Under the pieces are notes generated by a model. The model worked only from the letters and a program-made list of their open reading frames with translations, was not told the origin of the DNA and did no database searches. The position numbers were made by a program, and so were the translations under genes. A stretch of 61,823 nucleotides of DNA, taken from Phycisphaerales bacterium. GTDB taxonomy: Bacteria; Planctomycetota; Phycisphaerae; Phycisphaerales; SM1A02. Shown here piece by piece: positions 51,639-60,295 of the stretch (the first letter of the stretch is position 1; each line of letters starts with the position of its first letter). The stretch lies in assembly GCA_022447205.1 (NCBI GenBank), contig JAKVBQ010000014.1, positions 14,555-76,377 of the forward strand, in the 5' to 3' direction.

Positions 51639-51722
51639 GTGCCAGACTGTACTCCATCGCCGTGGGCCGATGCGAGACTTCGGGAGGCCGTTCATCCGGG
51701 TTCAGGCGGGCCCCGGGCGTCG

Positions 51723-52748
51723 TCAGTCCTTCTTCTCGTGGTGTCCGCCGAAACCGAACCGCATCGCGCTGAGGACCTTGTCCCCGAAGTCCGCGTTGCC
51801 GCGCGAGGAGAATCGTTCGAAGAGCGCCGAGGTCAGCACGTGGGCCGGGGTTCCGACATCGATGGCCGCCAGGCAGGTCCATCGTCCCTCGCCCGAATCG
51901 CTGACCCGGCCCTCGTAGTTCGAGAGGTCCTTGTTGTCGGCGAGTGCCTGGGCGGTGAGGTCGAGCAGCCACGAGCCGATCACGCTGCCGCGCCGCCACA
52001 TCTCGGTGATCGCGCTCAGGTCGAGGTCGTACATGTACTCCTCGGGATTCCGGAGGGGGGTGGTCTCCGCATCGACCTCCCGTTCGGTGGTGCCGATGTT
52101 GGCGTGCTTCAGGATGTTGAGCCCCTCCGCATACGCGGCCATCACGCCGTACTCGATGCCGTTGTGGACCATCTTCACGAAGTGCCCCGCACCGCTCGGT
52201 CCGCAATGGAGGTAGCCCATCTCCGCGGTCACCGCGTCACCGCTCGCGTTCTCCGCGTACTTCGGCGTGCGTGGTGCGGCGTCGACGCCCGGAGCGAGCG
52301 ACTTGAAGATCGGATTCAGCCGATGCACGGCGACGTCGTCGCCACCGATCATGTGGCAGTACCCACGCTCCAGGCCCCAGACGCCGCCGGAGACGCCGAC
52401 GTCGAGGTAGTGGATGTCCTTCGCCTTCAGGGCCTTCGAGCGGCGGAGATCATCCTTGTAGTAGGAGTTGCCGCCGTCGATCAGCGTGTCGTCGGCGGCG
52501 AGGTGGGGTTCGACCTGGGCGATGATCGTGTCCACGAGCCCTGCGGGAACCATGAGCCACACGTTCCGCGGCCCGTCGAGCTTGTTGCAGAGATCCTCGA
52601 TGCTCGAGGCTCCGATCGCGCCCTCGCCCGCGAGTTCCTTGACGGCATCCTCGTTCACGTCGAAGACCACGCATTCGTGTCCGTCACGCATCAAGCGTCG
52701 GACCATGTTGGCGCCCATTCTTCCGAGACCGATCATTCCGAGCTGCAT
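51723..52748 (-). CDS. gnd: 6-phosphogluconate dehydrogenase (decarboxylating), short form
   Basis: 341 aa, the short GndA/YqeC form rather than the ~470-aa enzyme. It oxidatively decarboxylates 6-phosphogluconate to ribulose 5-phosphate in the pentose phosphate pathway. N-terminal Rossmann fold MQLGMIGLGRMGANMVRRL, then LIDGGNSYYKDD, DVGVSGGVWGLERGYCHMIG and GPSGAGHFVKMVHNGIEYG with the catalytic Lys. The short form often prefers NAD. A GGAAG site lies just before the ATG. It runs toward tRNA-Leu on the same strand, with coaB upstream. Confidence 0.95.
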   Translation of the reverse strand: MQLGMIGLGRMGANMVRRLMRDGHECVVFDVNEDAVKELAGEGAIGASSIEDLCNKLDGPRNVWLMVPAGLVDTIIAQVEPHLAADDTLIDGGNSYYKDDLRRSKALKAKDIHYLDVGVSGGVWGLERGYCHMIGGDDVAVHRLNPIFKSLAPGVDAAPRTPKYAENASGDAVTAEMGYLHCGPSGAGHFVKMVHNGIEYGVMAAYAEGLNILKHANIGTTEREVDAETTPLRNPEEYMYDLDLSAITEMWRRGSVIGSWLLDLTAQALADNKDLSNYEGRVSDSGEGRWTCLAAIDVGTPAHVLTSALFERFSSRGNADFGDKVLSAMRFGFGGHHEKKD

Positions 52749-52833
52749 GGTGTGCTTCCTCGCTGGAGCCGCATGGATCCCCGGACATCCGGGTCCGGGG
52801 GGGCTGACTATACCACCCGACGATCCATGTTCA

Positions 52834-53577
52834 TCACTTCGCCGGCCCGCTCTCCACGGCACGGCAGAGCTCGAGGCACTGCTCGATCAGCCAGGCTGCG
52901 AAGGCCGTCTTGGTCATGGGAGCACTCGACGGCAGGGCCAGCCTCCGGTCACCCTCGTCCTCCTTCACGAGGACCACCGGTGCGATCGTCTCCGCGTCCA
53001 GGGTGTCGATGGGGTTGCCCACGATCGCCTGGAGGCGCTTGGACTCGAGCTTGCTTCGGGTCCGCTCGAGGAGGCGTTCCTTCGGTTCAAGCGCCCATCC
53101 GACCCGGATCTGGTCGGGGCGACTGACTTCGGCCAGGCCCTTGAGGAGATCCGGGGTCGCTTCGAGGTCCAGGGTCAGCCCATCCCTGGTCCGCTGGTGC
53201 TTGCCCTCCGGGAGTGGGTGCCTGGGGCGGTAGTCGGCAACCGCTGCGGTCATGAGCAGGAGATCATGATCCGGCCAGGCCCGGCTGAGGAGCGCCTCCA
53301 GGTCCGAGGTGGTCTGGAACCGCTCGACCTCGAGCAGCGAATGCTCAATCGGCTCGAGGGGGGTCGGCCCGAGCAGGAGCGTCGTTTTTGCGCCATGCAT
53401 CGTCGCCGCACCCGCCAACTGCAGGCCGAGGCGCCCCGATGAACGATTGGCGAGATACCGGACCCCGTCCAATGGCTCATGGGTCGGGCCTGCAGTGATC
53501 AGTATTCGAGGCGTACGCTCGTTTTCATCGCTGATCGACTGATTTGATGAGGGCATATCCGGACTCTCACTGCCCAT
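52834..53577 (-). CDS. coaB: Phosphopantothenate-cysteine ligase, CoaB domain only
   Basis: 247 aa. It condenses 4'-phosphopantothenate with cysteine in CoA synthesis. Motifs: LITAGPTHEPLDGVRYLANR, SSGRLGLQLAGAA, TAAVADYRPRHPLPEGKHQR and AIVGNPIDTL. In most bacteria CoaB is fused behind the decarboxylase CoaC; here only the CoaB half is present, so CoaC must be encoded elsewhere. The N-terminal ~28 residues are polar and the exact start is uncertain (ATGs at 53577 and 53556). Confidence 0.9.
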   Translation of the reverse strand: MGSESPDMPSSNQSISDENERTPRILITAGPTHEPLDGVRYLANRSSGRLGLQLAGAATMHGAKTTLLLGPTPLEPIEHSLLEVERFQTTSDLEALLSRAWPDHDLLLMTAAVADYRPRHPLPEGKHQRTRDGLTLDLEATPDLLKGLAEVSRPDQIRVGWALEPKERLLERTRSKLESKRLQAIVGNPIDTLDAETIAPVVLVKEDEGDRRLALPSSAPMTKTAFAAWLIEQCLELCRAVESGPAK

Positions 53578-53652
53578 GCGGTTGCCTCCGGCTCTGGTGC
53601 CCTTCATACTACGTGGCTTCAGGCTGCCTCGTGCAGCGTGTGGCCTCAGGTC

Positions 53653-55437
53653 ATGACGGAGATCCAGGTGGCTCGAAAATCCCGCAAGAAACTCGATGAG
53701 ATCCTCCTTGAGCGAGCCGTCGTGTCCTCGGAGCACGTGGCCGGGGCCCAGGAGGTCGCCAAGGCCACTGGCAAGACCCTCGGCGAGGTGCTGATCGAGC
53801 AGGGCCATGCCAATGAGCTCCAGATCGCCGAATCGATCGCCGACCAGTACGGGATCGACTTCATCGACCTCTCCACCTCGGACGGTTCCGGACGGATCAA
53901 CGTCGACCTCGTCGACGGCGACATCATCCGCAAGCACCTGGTGCTGCCCCTGGACGAGTCCAATGGTCGGATTCGGCTCCTGGTTCATGACCCCGCGAAC
54001 CTCAGCATGATCGACACCCTCAGCTTCCGGCTGGGCAAGGACATCGATCTGGCCGTCGGTTCCCGTGATCAGATCAAGGGCTTCATCGATGACCTCGGTG
54101 GTGGCATGACCCGCAGCTCGCAGGTCAAGGACGTCACGATCGACAAATCCGACGACCGGTCGATCGACAAGGAGCAGTCGATCGACTCGATCGACGTGTC
54201 GATCGACGTCGGTCCCGAAGGCGAGGAGTCCAAGCTGGTCGCCCTCGCCCAGAAGATCATCGTCGAGGCGGTTCGCGAGCGTGCGTCCGACATCCACGTC
54301 GAGCCGATGGAGGACCGCATCAGGCTCCGCCACCGCATCGACGGCGTCTGCCACATCCGGCACAACTTCTCGAAGCGACTGCAGCCCGCGCTGCTCGCCC
54401 GCCTGAAGCTGATGGCCGGCGTGAACATCGCTGAACGCCGCATTCCGCAGGACGGCCGCATCAAGATGCCGATCGCCGAGAAATCAGGCGAGGAGCCGGT
54501 GGACATCGACTTCCGTGTCAGTTTCTGCCCCGCCTACCACGGCGAGAGCGTCGTGCTTCGTGTGCTGCGTCCCGATGCGGTCCGCATCGGTCTCGTGAAC
54601 CTCGGTTTCGAGCCCGACAACCTCGAGGTCTTCAACAGGATCATCAACCGGCCCAACGGCATCTTCCTCGTGACCGGCCCGACGGGTAGCGGCAAGACCA
54701 CCACGCTCTATTCCGCGCTGGACGTCCTGAACACCCCCAACCGGAAGATCATCACCGCGGAGGATCCGGTCGAATACAACTTCTCCGGGATCAACCAGGT
54801 TCAGGTCCGGGAGTCGATCGGCCTGACCTTCCCGGCGATCCTCCGATCGATGCTTCGTCAGGCCCCGAACGTCATCCTCATCGGTGAGATTCGTGACCGC
54901 GAGGTCGCCGACATCGCGATCCAGGCCGCACTCACCGGTCACCTGGTCTTCTCGACCCTGCACACCAATGATGCGCCCTCCGCGATCACCCGTCTGATCG
55001 ACATCGGTGTGAAGCCCTTCCTCGTCGCCAGTTCCATCCAGGCGATCATGGCCCAGAGGCTCATCCGCCTGAACTGCAAGAAGTGTTCGGCGCCCGATCC
55101 CGATCCCGATTCCAAGCTGCTGAATTTGGTGAACATCTCCCCCGAGGAGGTCGCCGCCGGGAACATTTCCAAGGGCGCGGGCTGCAGCAACTGCTCCGGG
55201 ACCGGCTACCGCGGTCGAAAGGCGATCTTCGAGCTCCTTCGCATGACCACCGAGGTTCGCGAGCTGGCCTTCGAACGCGCCTCGATCGCGAAGATTCGAG
55301 AAGCCGGCATCCGCGCCGGAATGCGCAGCCTCCTCGAGGACGGCAAGATCAAGATCCTTCGCGGCGACACCACCCCTGATGAAATAGCCCGATTCGCCCA
55401 GATCGAGGGCTTCAACCCCAATGAGATCGGCAGCTGA
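53653..55437 (+). CDS. pilB: Type IV pilus/type II secretion assembly ATPase PilB/GspE, copy 1
   Basis: 594 aa. N-terminal GspE-N/MshEN domain (KKLDEILLERAVVSS, then TGKTLGEVLIEQGHANELQ), then an unusual Ser-Ile-Asp-rich linker (KSDDRSIDKEQSIDSIDVSI). The motor domain has SDIHVEP, then Walker A GPTGSGKTT near residue 342, the Asp box ITAEDPVEYN, Walker B NVILIGEIRD and the His box LTGHLVFSTLHTND. Zinc-binding pairs CKKC and CSNC follow. It powers pilin polymerisation at the inner membrane. First gene of the pilus locus, 51 nt before pilT. Confidence 0.95.
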   Translation: MTEIQVARKSRKKLDEILLERAVVSSEHVAGAQEVAKATGKTLGEVLIEQGHANELQIAESIADQYGIDFIDLSTSDGSGRINVDLVDGDIIRKHLVLPLDESNGRIRLLVHDPANLSMIDTLSFRLGKDIDLAVGSRDQIKGFIDDLGGGMTRSSQVKDVTIDKSDDRSIDKEQSIDSIDVSIDVGPEGEESKLVALAQKIIVEAVRERASDIHVEPMEDRIRLRHRIDGVCHIRHNFSKRLQPALLARLKLMAGVNIAERRIPQDGRIKMPIAEKSGEEPVDIDFRVSFCPAYHGESVVLRVLRPDAVRIGLVNLGFEPDNLEVFNRIINRPNGIFLVTGPTGSGKTTTLYSALDVLNTPNRKIITAEDPVEYNFSGINQVQVRESIGLTFPAILRSMLRQAPNVILIGEIRDREVADIAIQAALTGHLVFSTLHTNDAPSAITRLIDIGVKPFLVASSIQAIMAQRLIRLNCKKCSAPDPDPDSKLLNLVNISPEEVAAGNISKGAGCSNCSGTGYRGRKAIFELLRMTTEVRELAFERASIAKIREAGIRAGMRSLLEDGKIKILRGDTTPDEIARFAQIEGFNPNEIGS

Positions 55438-55488
55438 GGCTCGACGGAGAGCCTTCCTGCATGACGTGAAAGTAGAGCGAGCACACCG

Positions 55489-56610
55489 ATGTCAACGATG
55501 CAGATCGACCGACTTCTCGAGACCGTGGTTCGCGAGGACGCATCCGACCTCCACCTCACCACCGGACGACCTCCGACGGTTCGTCTCAACGGACGTCTGA
55601 AGTCCCTTGCCACGAAGGTCCTCGACAATGACGACATGACGGCGCTCATGAAGTCGGTGACTCCCGAGAAGAACCAGCAGGAACTCCAGGAGGTCGGCGC
55701 GACCGACTTCGGTTTCGCCTTCGGTGACAAGGCCCGTTTCCGTGTGGCGATCTTCAAGCAGCGCGGTGACATCGCCATGGTGCTTCGACTGATTCCGAAC
55801 AAGCTGCTCACCTTCGAGCAGATCGGTCTCCCGGAGGTCTGTCGCGAGCTCATTCGGCGCCCTCGTGGGCTGTTCATCGTCACCGGGCCCACGGGTTCGG
55901 GCAAGACCACCTCGCTGGCGACGATGATCGATCACATCAACATGAACCACGACCACCACATCATCACGGTCGAGGATCCGATCGAGTACTACCACTACCA
56001 CAAGAAGTCCGTGATCAACCAGCGTGAGCTCGGGGTCGACGTGCCCTCGTTCTCCGAGGCGATTCGTCGTTCCCTGCGTGCCGACCCCGACGTGATTCTC
56101 GTCGGCGAAATGCGTGACCTCGAGACGATCGAGTCCGCGATCCGGGCCGCGGAAACCGGCCACCTGGTCTTCGCGACCCTGCACACCACCGGCGCGGCCG
56201 GCACGATCAACCGAATCATCGATGCCTTCCCGGTGGACCAGCAGGAGCAGATCCGTGTCCAGCTCTCCACCAGTCTCCTCGCAGTGCTCAGCCAGGTGCT
56301 CCTGGCCAGGATCGACCGACCCGGTCGCGTGGCCTGCTACGAGTTCCTGGTGGTCACTCCGGCGATCTCGAACCTCATTCGTGAGGCCAAGACCTTCCGA
56401 ATCGACTCCGCGATCCAGACCGGGAAGAAGTTCGGCATGCAGTTGCTGGACGACCACCTCTGGTCGCTCTTCTCCCGCGGCATGATTGGTGCCGAGGAGA
56501 TGATCGACAAATGCCGGGACCCAACGGGGCTGACCCAGAAGGTCCACCGCATGGGCGGTTCCGTCGGCCGTGTCGAGCTGGATGAATCAGAAGGCGCTGC
56601 TGAAGAGTGA
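55489..56610 (+). CDS. pilT: Type IV pilus retraction ATPase PilT
   Basis: 373 aa. N-terminal PAS-like domain (LLETVVREDASDLHLTTGRP), Walker A TGPTGSGKTTSLAT near residue 133, Asp box VEDPIEYYHYHKKS, Walker B VILVGEMRDLETI, His box TGHLVFATLHTTGA and the AIRAAE region. It disassembles the pilus to drive twitching or DNA uptake. PilT presence argues for a true retractile pilus rather than a pure type II secretion system. The C-terminal AIRAGK-like tail is replaced by an acidic extension. An ATG three codons later is an alternative start. Confidence 0.95.
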   Translation: MSTMQIDRLLETVVREDASDLHLTTGRPPTVRLNGRLKSLATKVLDNDDMTALMKSVTPEKNQQELQEVGATDFGFAFGDKARFRVAIFKQRGDIAMVLRLIPNKLLTFEQIGLPEVCRELIRRPRGLFIVTGPTGSGKTTSLATMIDHINMNHDHHIITVEDPIEYYHYHKKSVINQRELGVDVPSFSEAIRRSLRADPDVILVGEMRDLETIESAIRAAETGHLVFATLHTTGAAGTINRIIDAFPVDQQEQIRVQLSTSLLAVLSQVLLARIDRPGRVACYEFLVVTPAISNLIREAKTFRIDSAIQTGKKFGMQLLDDHLWSLFSRGMIGAEEMIDKCRDPTGLTQKVHRMGGSVGRVELDESEGAAEE

Positions 56611-57108
56611 TCCCTGCCTGAAACCGGTTTGTTCCGGGCCCGGGGTTCAAGCCAGCCTTCCTGATGGGGAAGGGGCTGTCTCAGAGGCTGTTTTGGGGGT
56701 CGCCTGGCGGCCTGAAGCTGGTTGCTCAGGGCATCACGCCTCCGAGAGGCCAGCTTCTCATGGCTCCAAAGTGCGCATGAATCCAGATGTCGTATTCGAA
56801 TACCGGTCCTCCAAGGCCGATTCTTTTGCATTGAACTGGGTTGAATTCACCGATTGAGTGCACACAGGCCTGATCGGAATCCGTATTGAACTGCACAGAA
56901 AGCATGGAAGTCCAGATGTCGCAACCAAACTCCCAAGCACATCGCCTTGCGCACCGGCGTAGCACCCCTGATCATGGTGGTGCCGAGGCGACATCACTGT
57001 GGTTGGCCTCTCGAGCGCCTGCTCATGCACCTGACCGCCTTGGTGTGCATGCGGCTCGGGGGGGCCTGGATTCCAGCCCAGTCTTCAGAGATCGGATGAC
57101 CCACCACG
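56611..57108. other. 498-nt spacer between pilT and the second pilB, lower GC
   Basis: No supported gene. It holds an imperfect hairpin after pilT (CAGCC and TTCC paired with GGAA and GGCTG, about 56651-56675), an 8-bp stem GAAGCTGG (56714-56721)/CCAGCTTC (56750-56757), a 12-nt palindrome GTATTCGAATAC (56792-56803), and TCCAGATGTCG repeated near 56782 and 56910. It looks less GC-rich than the flanks. It may contain a promoter, a small RNA, or gene remnants. Confidence 0.5.
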
Positions 57109-58827
57109 ATGGCCAAGCTTGATCCCAAGGCATTCAAGGGTGAGCGACTCGGTCGGATTCTGCGCCGACTGGGCAAGTGCTCCCGCGAACAGGTCTACGA
57201 GGCCCTGCACATCCAGAAGGAGCGCAAGGAGCGACTCGGCGTCCTGCTGGTCGAACTGGGCCACTGCACCGAGCTCGAGATCACCGAGGCCCTCGCTCTC
57301 CAGCGTGGGTTCAGGATGGTGAATCTCGAGGGCCGCTCCCTCGACCAGGCCGCGATCGACTCGATTCCCCCGGAAACCGCTCGTGCCTACCAGGTGGTCC
57401 CGCTCAAGTTCGACGGCGAGAGTCGGCGGATCCTCATCGCGATGAAGTCCCCGGACAACTTCCGCGCGGTCGACGACCTCTCCCAGCTGATGAACTTCAA
57501 GGTCCAGGCCGTGGTGGCCCCGGAGGAACAGGTCGACGCACTCCTCAAGGAGCACTACTCGACCTCCACCGACTTCGGTCGCATCCTCGCGGAGACCGAC
57601 GATTCCTCCGCACTCTCCGCACTCGCCTCGCGTGGCGAGTCGATCGACCTCGGGGTGATCGCCGAGGCCGCCGCGGACAACAAGGTGATCGACCTCCTGA
57701 ACCTCATCCTCCAGATCGGGGTCCAGAACCAGGCGTCGGACATCCACTTCGAGCCGTTCGAGGCCGAACTCCGCATCCGCCAGCGCATCGATGGCGTGCT
57801 CTACGAACTGCAGTCACCGTCCAAGCATCTCGCGATGGCGCTCATCAGTCGTATCAAGGTCATGGCGAATCTCGACATCGCGGAACGCCGTCTCCCGCAG
57901 GACGGCCGCATCGAGCTGGGCGGGCGTGACCTTCGTGTCTCGATCCTGCCCACCATGTTCGGCGAGTCGGCGGTGCTTCGTATCCTCGACCGCGAGGTGG
58001 TCAGCCTCGAGCTGGACAACGTCGGGCTGCGCCCCGACGATCGCGAGCAGGTCGACTCGATCATCGCCAAGCCCAACGGCATCGTGATCGTCACCGGGCC
58101 GACCGGCAGCGGCAAGACCACCACGCTCTACGCCGCGCTCAGTGACCTGAACGACGACGAGACCAAGATCCTCACCGCCGAGAACCCGGTCGAATACGAC
58201 ATCGACGGGCTGGTCCAGTGCCAGGTGAATCCGGACCAGAACCTCACCTTCGCGTCACTGCTCCGTTCCTTCCTGCGTCAGGACCCCGACGTGATCCTGG
58301 TCGGTGAGATTCGTGACCTCGAGACCGCCCAGATCGCGATCCAGGCGTCGCTCACCGGTCACCTCGTCTTCTCCACGCTGCACACCAACGATGCACCGAG
58401 CTCCATCCTGCGTCTCACCGACCTCGGGATCGAGAGCTTCCTCCTCACCGCGACGGTCGAGGCGATCATCGCCCAGCGCCTGGTGCGACGCATCTGCTCC
58501 TTCTGCAAGGAGGAGTTCGCGCCTTCGGTCGACCAGCTGATGGAACTGGAGCTCAAGCCCGCCGACGTCGAGGGTCGTTCCTTCTTCCGCGGCCGCGGCT
58601 GCGAGAAGTGCCACGGCGGCTACAAGAGTCGAATGGCGATCTTCGAGATCATGACCCTCGATGAAGAGATCCGCGACATGATCGTCACCCAGGCCTCGAC
58701 GAGCGTGCTTCGCTCGGAATGCCGCCGACGCGGCATGCGAACGCTCCGCGAGAGCGGGATGCTCGCGCTCTACGAGGGCCAGACCACGATCGACGAGATC
58801 GTCCGCGAGACGATCATGGACGAATGA
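57109..58827 (+). CDS. Type IV pilus/type II secretion assembly ATPase PilB/GspE, copy 2
   Basis: 572 aa. N-terminal GspE-N domain (GERLGRILRRLGKCSREQVY, then LGVLLVELGHCTELEI), then the motor: QASDIHFEP, Walker A GPTGSGKTTTLY near residue 329, Walker B DVILVGEIRDLETAQ, His box LTGHLVFSTLHTND and zinc pairs CSFC and CEKC. The Asp box reads LTAENPVEYD (near residue 359), with Asn in place of the Asp of EDPVE, a change in a catalytically important segment. It is only distantly similar to copy 1. Coupled by ATGA overlap to the small His-rich gene and then pilC. Confidence 0.94.
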   Translation: MAKLDPKAFKGERLGRILRRLGKCSREQVYEALHIQKERKERLGVLLVELGHCTELEITEALALQRGFRMVNLEGRSLDQAAIDSIPPETARAYQVVPLKFDGESRRILIAMKSPDNFRAVDDLSQLMNFKVQAVVAPEEQVDALLKEHYSTSTDFGRILAETDDSSALSALASRGESIDLGVIAEAAADNKVIDLLNLILQIGVQNQASDIHFEPFEAELRIRQRIDGVLYELQSPSKHLAMALISRIKVMANLDIAERRLPQDGRIELGGRDLRVSILPTMFGESAVLRILDREVVSLELDNVGLRPDDREQVDSIIAKPNGIVIVTGPTGSGKTTTLYAALSDLNDDETKILTAENPVEYDIDGLVQCQVNPDQNLTFASLLRSFLRQDPDVILVGEIRDLETAQIAIQASLTGHLVFSTLHTNDAPSSILRLTDLGIESFLLTATVEAIIAQRLVRRICSFCKEEFAPSVDQLMELELKPADVEGRSFFRGRGCEKCHGGYKSRMAIFEIMTLDEEIRDMIVTQASTSVLRSECRRRGMRTLRESGMLALYEGQTTIDEIVRETIMDE

Positions 58828-58973
58828 CCAGTCCGGACGGACCAGACGATGAACACCATGACGAACACATCTGGACGAGCAACGACGGCGACACGCATCG
58901 CCGGCACTGTTGCCACGAACACGCGGCTGCGACCCGCGTGGATTCGAGCGCGCCGAAGGGCGCAGGAAGCTGA
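58824..58973 (+). CDS. 49-aa His/Asp-rich small protein inside the pilus operon
   Basis: The ATG overlaps the stop of the preceding ATPase gene (ATGA) and the stop lies 3 nt before the pilC start. The protein contains seven His, two adjacent Cys and many acidic residues (DGPDDEHHDEHIW, then THRRHCCHEH). It has no signal peptide or membrane helix. The composition suggests metal binding (inference). Codon use matches its neighbours. No family is recognised. It is too short to be certain, but position and overlap argue that it is translated. Confidence 0.6.
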   Translation: MTSPDGPDDEHHDEHIWTSNDGDTHRRHCCHEHAAATRVDSSAPKGAGS

Positions 58974-58976
58974 CTG

Positions 58977-60263
58977 ATGCCCATCTATCAGTACAAGGCG
59001 GTCGATGCGACCGGCAAGGAACTCGCCTCCACCGTCGAGGCGAACACCGAACAGGAAGCGGGCAAGAAGATCCGCGACCAGGGTCTCTTCCCCATGCAGG
59101 GCTCGATCCGCGAGAAGAAGGGGAAGGGGTCCAAGGGTGCGGACCCGACCAAGGCCAAGAAGAAGGGCAAGGGCATCACGCTCGACATCCCGATCGGTCG
59201 CGTCAACCTCAAGAAGCTGACGCTCTTCACCCGTCAGCTCTCGACCCTTCAGGACGCCGGCCTGCCGCTCCTTCGTTCCCTCCAGATCCTCGAGTCCCAG
59301 CAGAAGGGGGGTCGCTTCAAGCGGATCCTCAAGGGCGTGACCGAGGAGGTCGAGGCCGGAACGACGCTGTCGGACTCGATGGCCAAGCATCCGCGCGCCT
59401 TCGACCGTCTCTACTGCAAGATGGTTGCGGCAGGCGAGATCGGTGGTGTCCTCGACATCATCCTCCAACGCCTCGCCGACTTCATGGAGAAGGGTCAGCG
59501 CCTGCGACGTCGCATCAAGGGCGCGATGATCTACCCGGCGGTGGTCATCACCATCGCGGTCCTCATCGTGACCGGCATCATGTACTTCGTGATTCCGAAG
59601 TTCCAGGAGATCTTCAACGACTTCGACGTGAAGCTCCCGGAACTGACCCTCTTCCTCATCGACGCCAGTCGCTGGGTGGCCGGCCAGAATCAGGGACAGA
59701 ACGTGCCCGGCGCGGTGTGGGTGGTGTTCTCGCCCTTCATCATATTCGGCTTGTACAAGTTGATACGCATACCCCGGGCGGGCAGGGCCGCCACCGACTG
59801 GATCTTCCTGAAGATACCGGTCATCGGAAACCTGATGAAGAAGACCTCGGTGGCCCGGTTCACCAGGACGCTCGGCACGCTGATCGCCGCCGGTGTCCCG
59901 ATCCTCGAGGCGATCACGATCACCAAGGACACCTCGGGCAACTGGGTGTTCGAACGCGCCCTCGGCCGCGTCCACGACTCGATCCGCGAGGGCGAGACGT
60001 TCGCCGACCCGCTGCGCGAGGCCAAGGTCTGCGACCTGATCGTGGTGAACATGATCGAGGTCGGCGAGGAGACCGGTGACCTCGACGTGATGCTCATGAA
60101 GATCGCGGACAACTACGACGAGGAGGTCGACGTCGCGGTCCAGTCGCTGCTGAGCCTCCTCGAGCCCGCGATGGTCGTGGTGCTGGGAACGATCGTCGGA
60201 ACGATCGTGCTCGCACTCTTCCTTCCGCTGGTCTCGATGATCGAGAGCGTTTCCGGAAACTGA
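58977..60263 (+). CDS. pilC: Type IV pilus/type II secretion platform protein PilC/GspF
   Basis: 428 aa. N-terminal PIYQYKAVDATGKELASTVE, a Lys/Gly-rich cytoplasmic linker, then two T2SSF repeats: LFTRQLSTLQDAGLPLLRSL and FTRTLGTLIAAGVPILEAI. Three membrane helices are visible: around residue 190, after the WVVFSPFII stretch, and at the end (VVLGTIVGTIVLALFLPLV). It anchors the assembly ATPase to the growing pilus. GGAAG lies 8 nt before the ATG, overlapping the small His-rich gene. Confidence 0.95.
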   Translation: MPIYQYKAVDATGKELASTVEANTEQEAGKKIRDQGLFPMQGSIREKKGKGSKGADPTKAKKKGKGITLDIPIGRVNLKKLTLFTRQLSTLQDAGLPLLRSLQILESQQKGGRFKRILKGVTEEVEAGTTLSDSMAKHPRAFDRLYCKMVAAGEIGGVLDIILQRLADFMEKGQRLRRRIKGAMIYPAVVITIAVLIVTGIMYFVIPKFQEIFNDFDVKLPELTLFLIDASRWVAGQNQGQNVPGAVWVVFSPFIIFGLYKLIRIPRAGRAATDWIFLKIPVIGNLMKKTSVARFTRTLGTLIAAGVPILEAITITKDTSGNWVFERALGRVHDSIREGETFADPLREAKVCDLIVVNMIEVGEETGDLDVMLMKIADNYDEEVDVAVQSLLSLLEPAMVVVLGTIVGTIVLALFLPLVSMIESVSGN

Positions 60264-60295
60264 CGTCGTCCACGCAACCGTCAAGGACACCAAGC

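Noticed and set aside
56758-57030. Minus-strand 90-codon frame in the pilT-pilB spacer
   Set aside because: No ribosome binding site, no recognisable motif, and it spans the palindrome and repeats.
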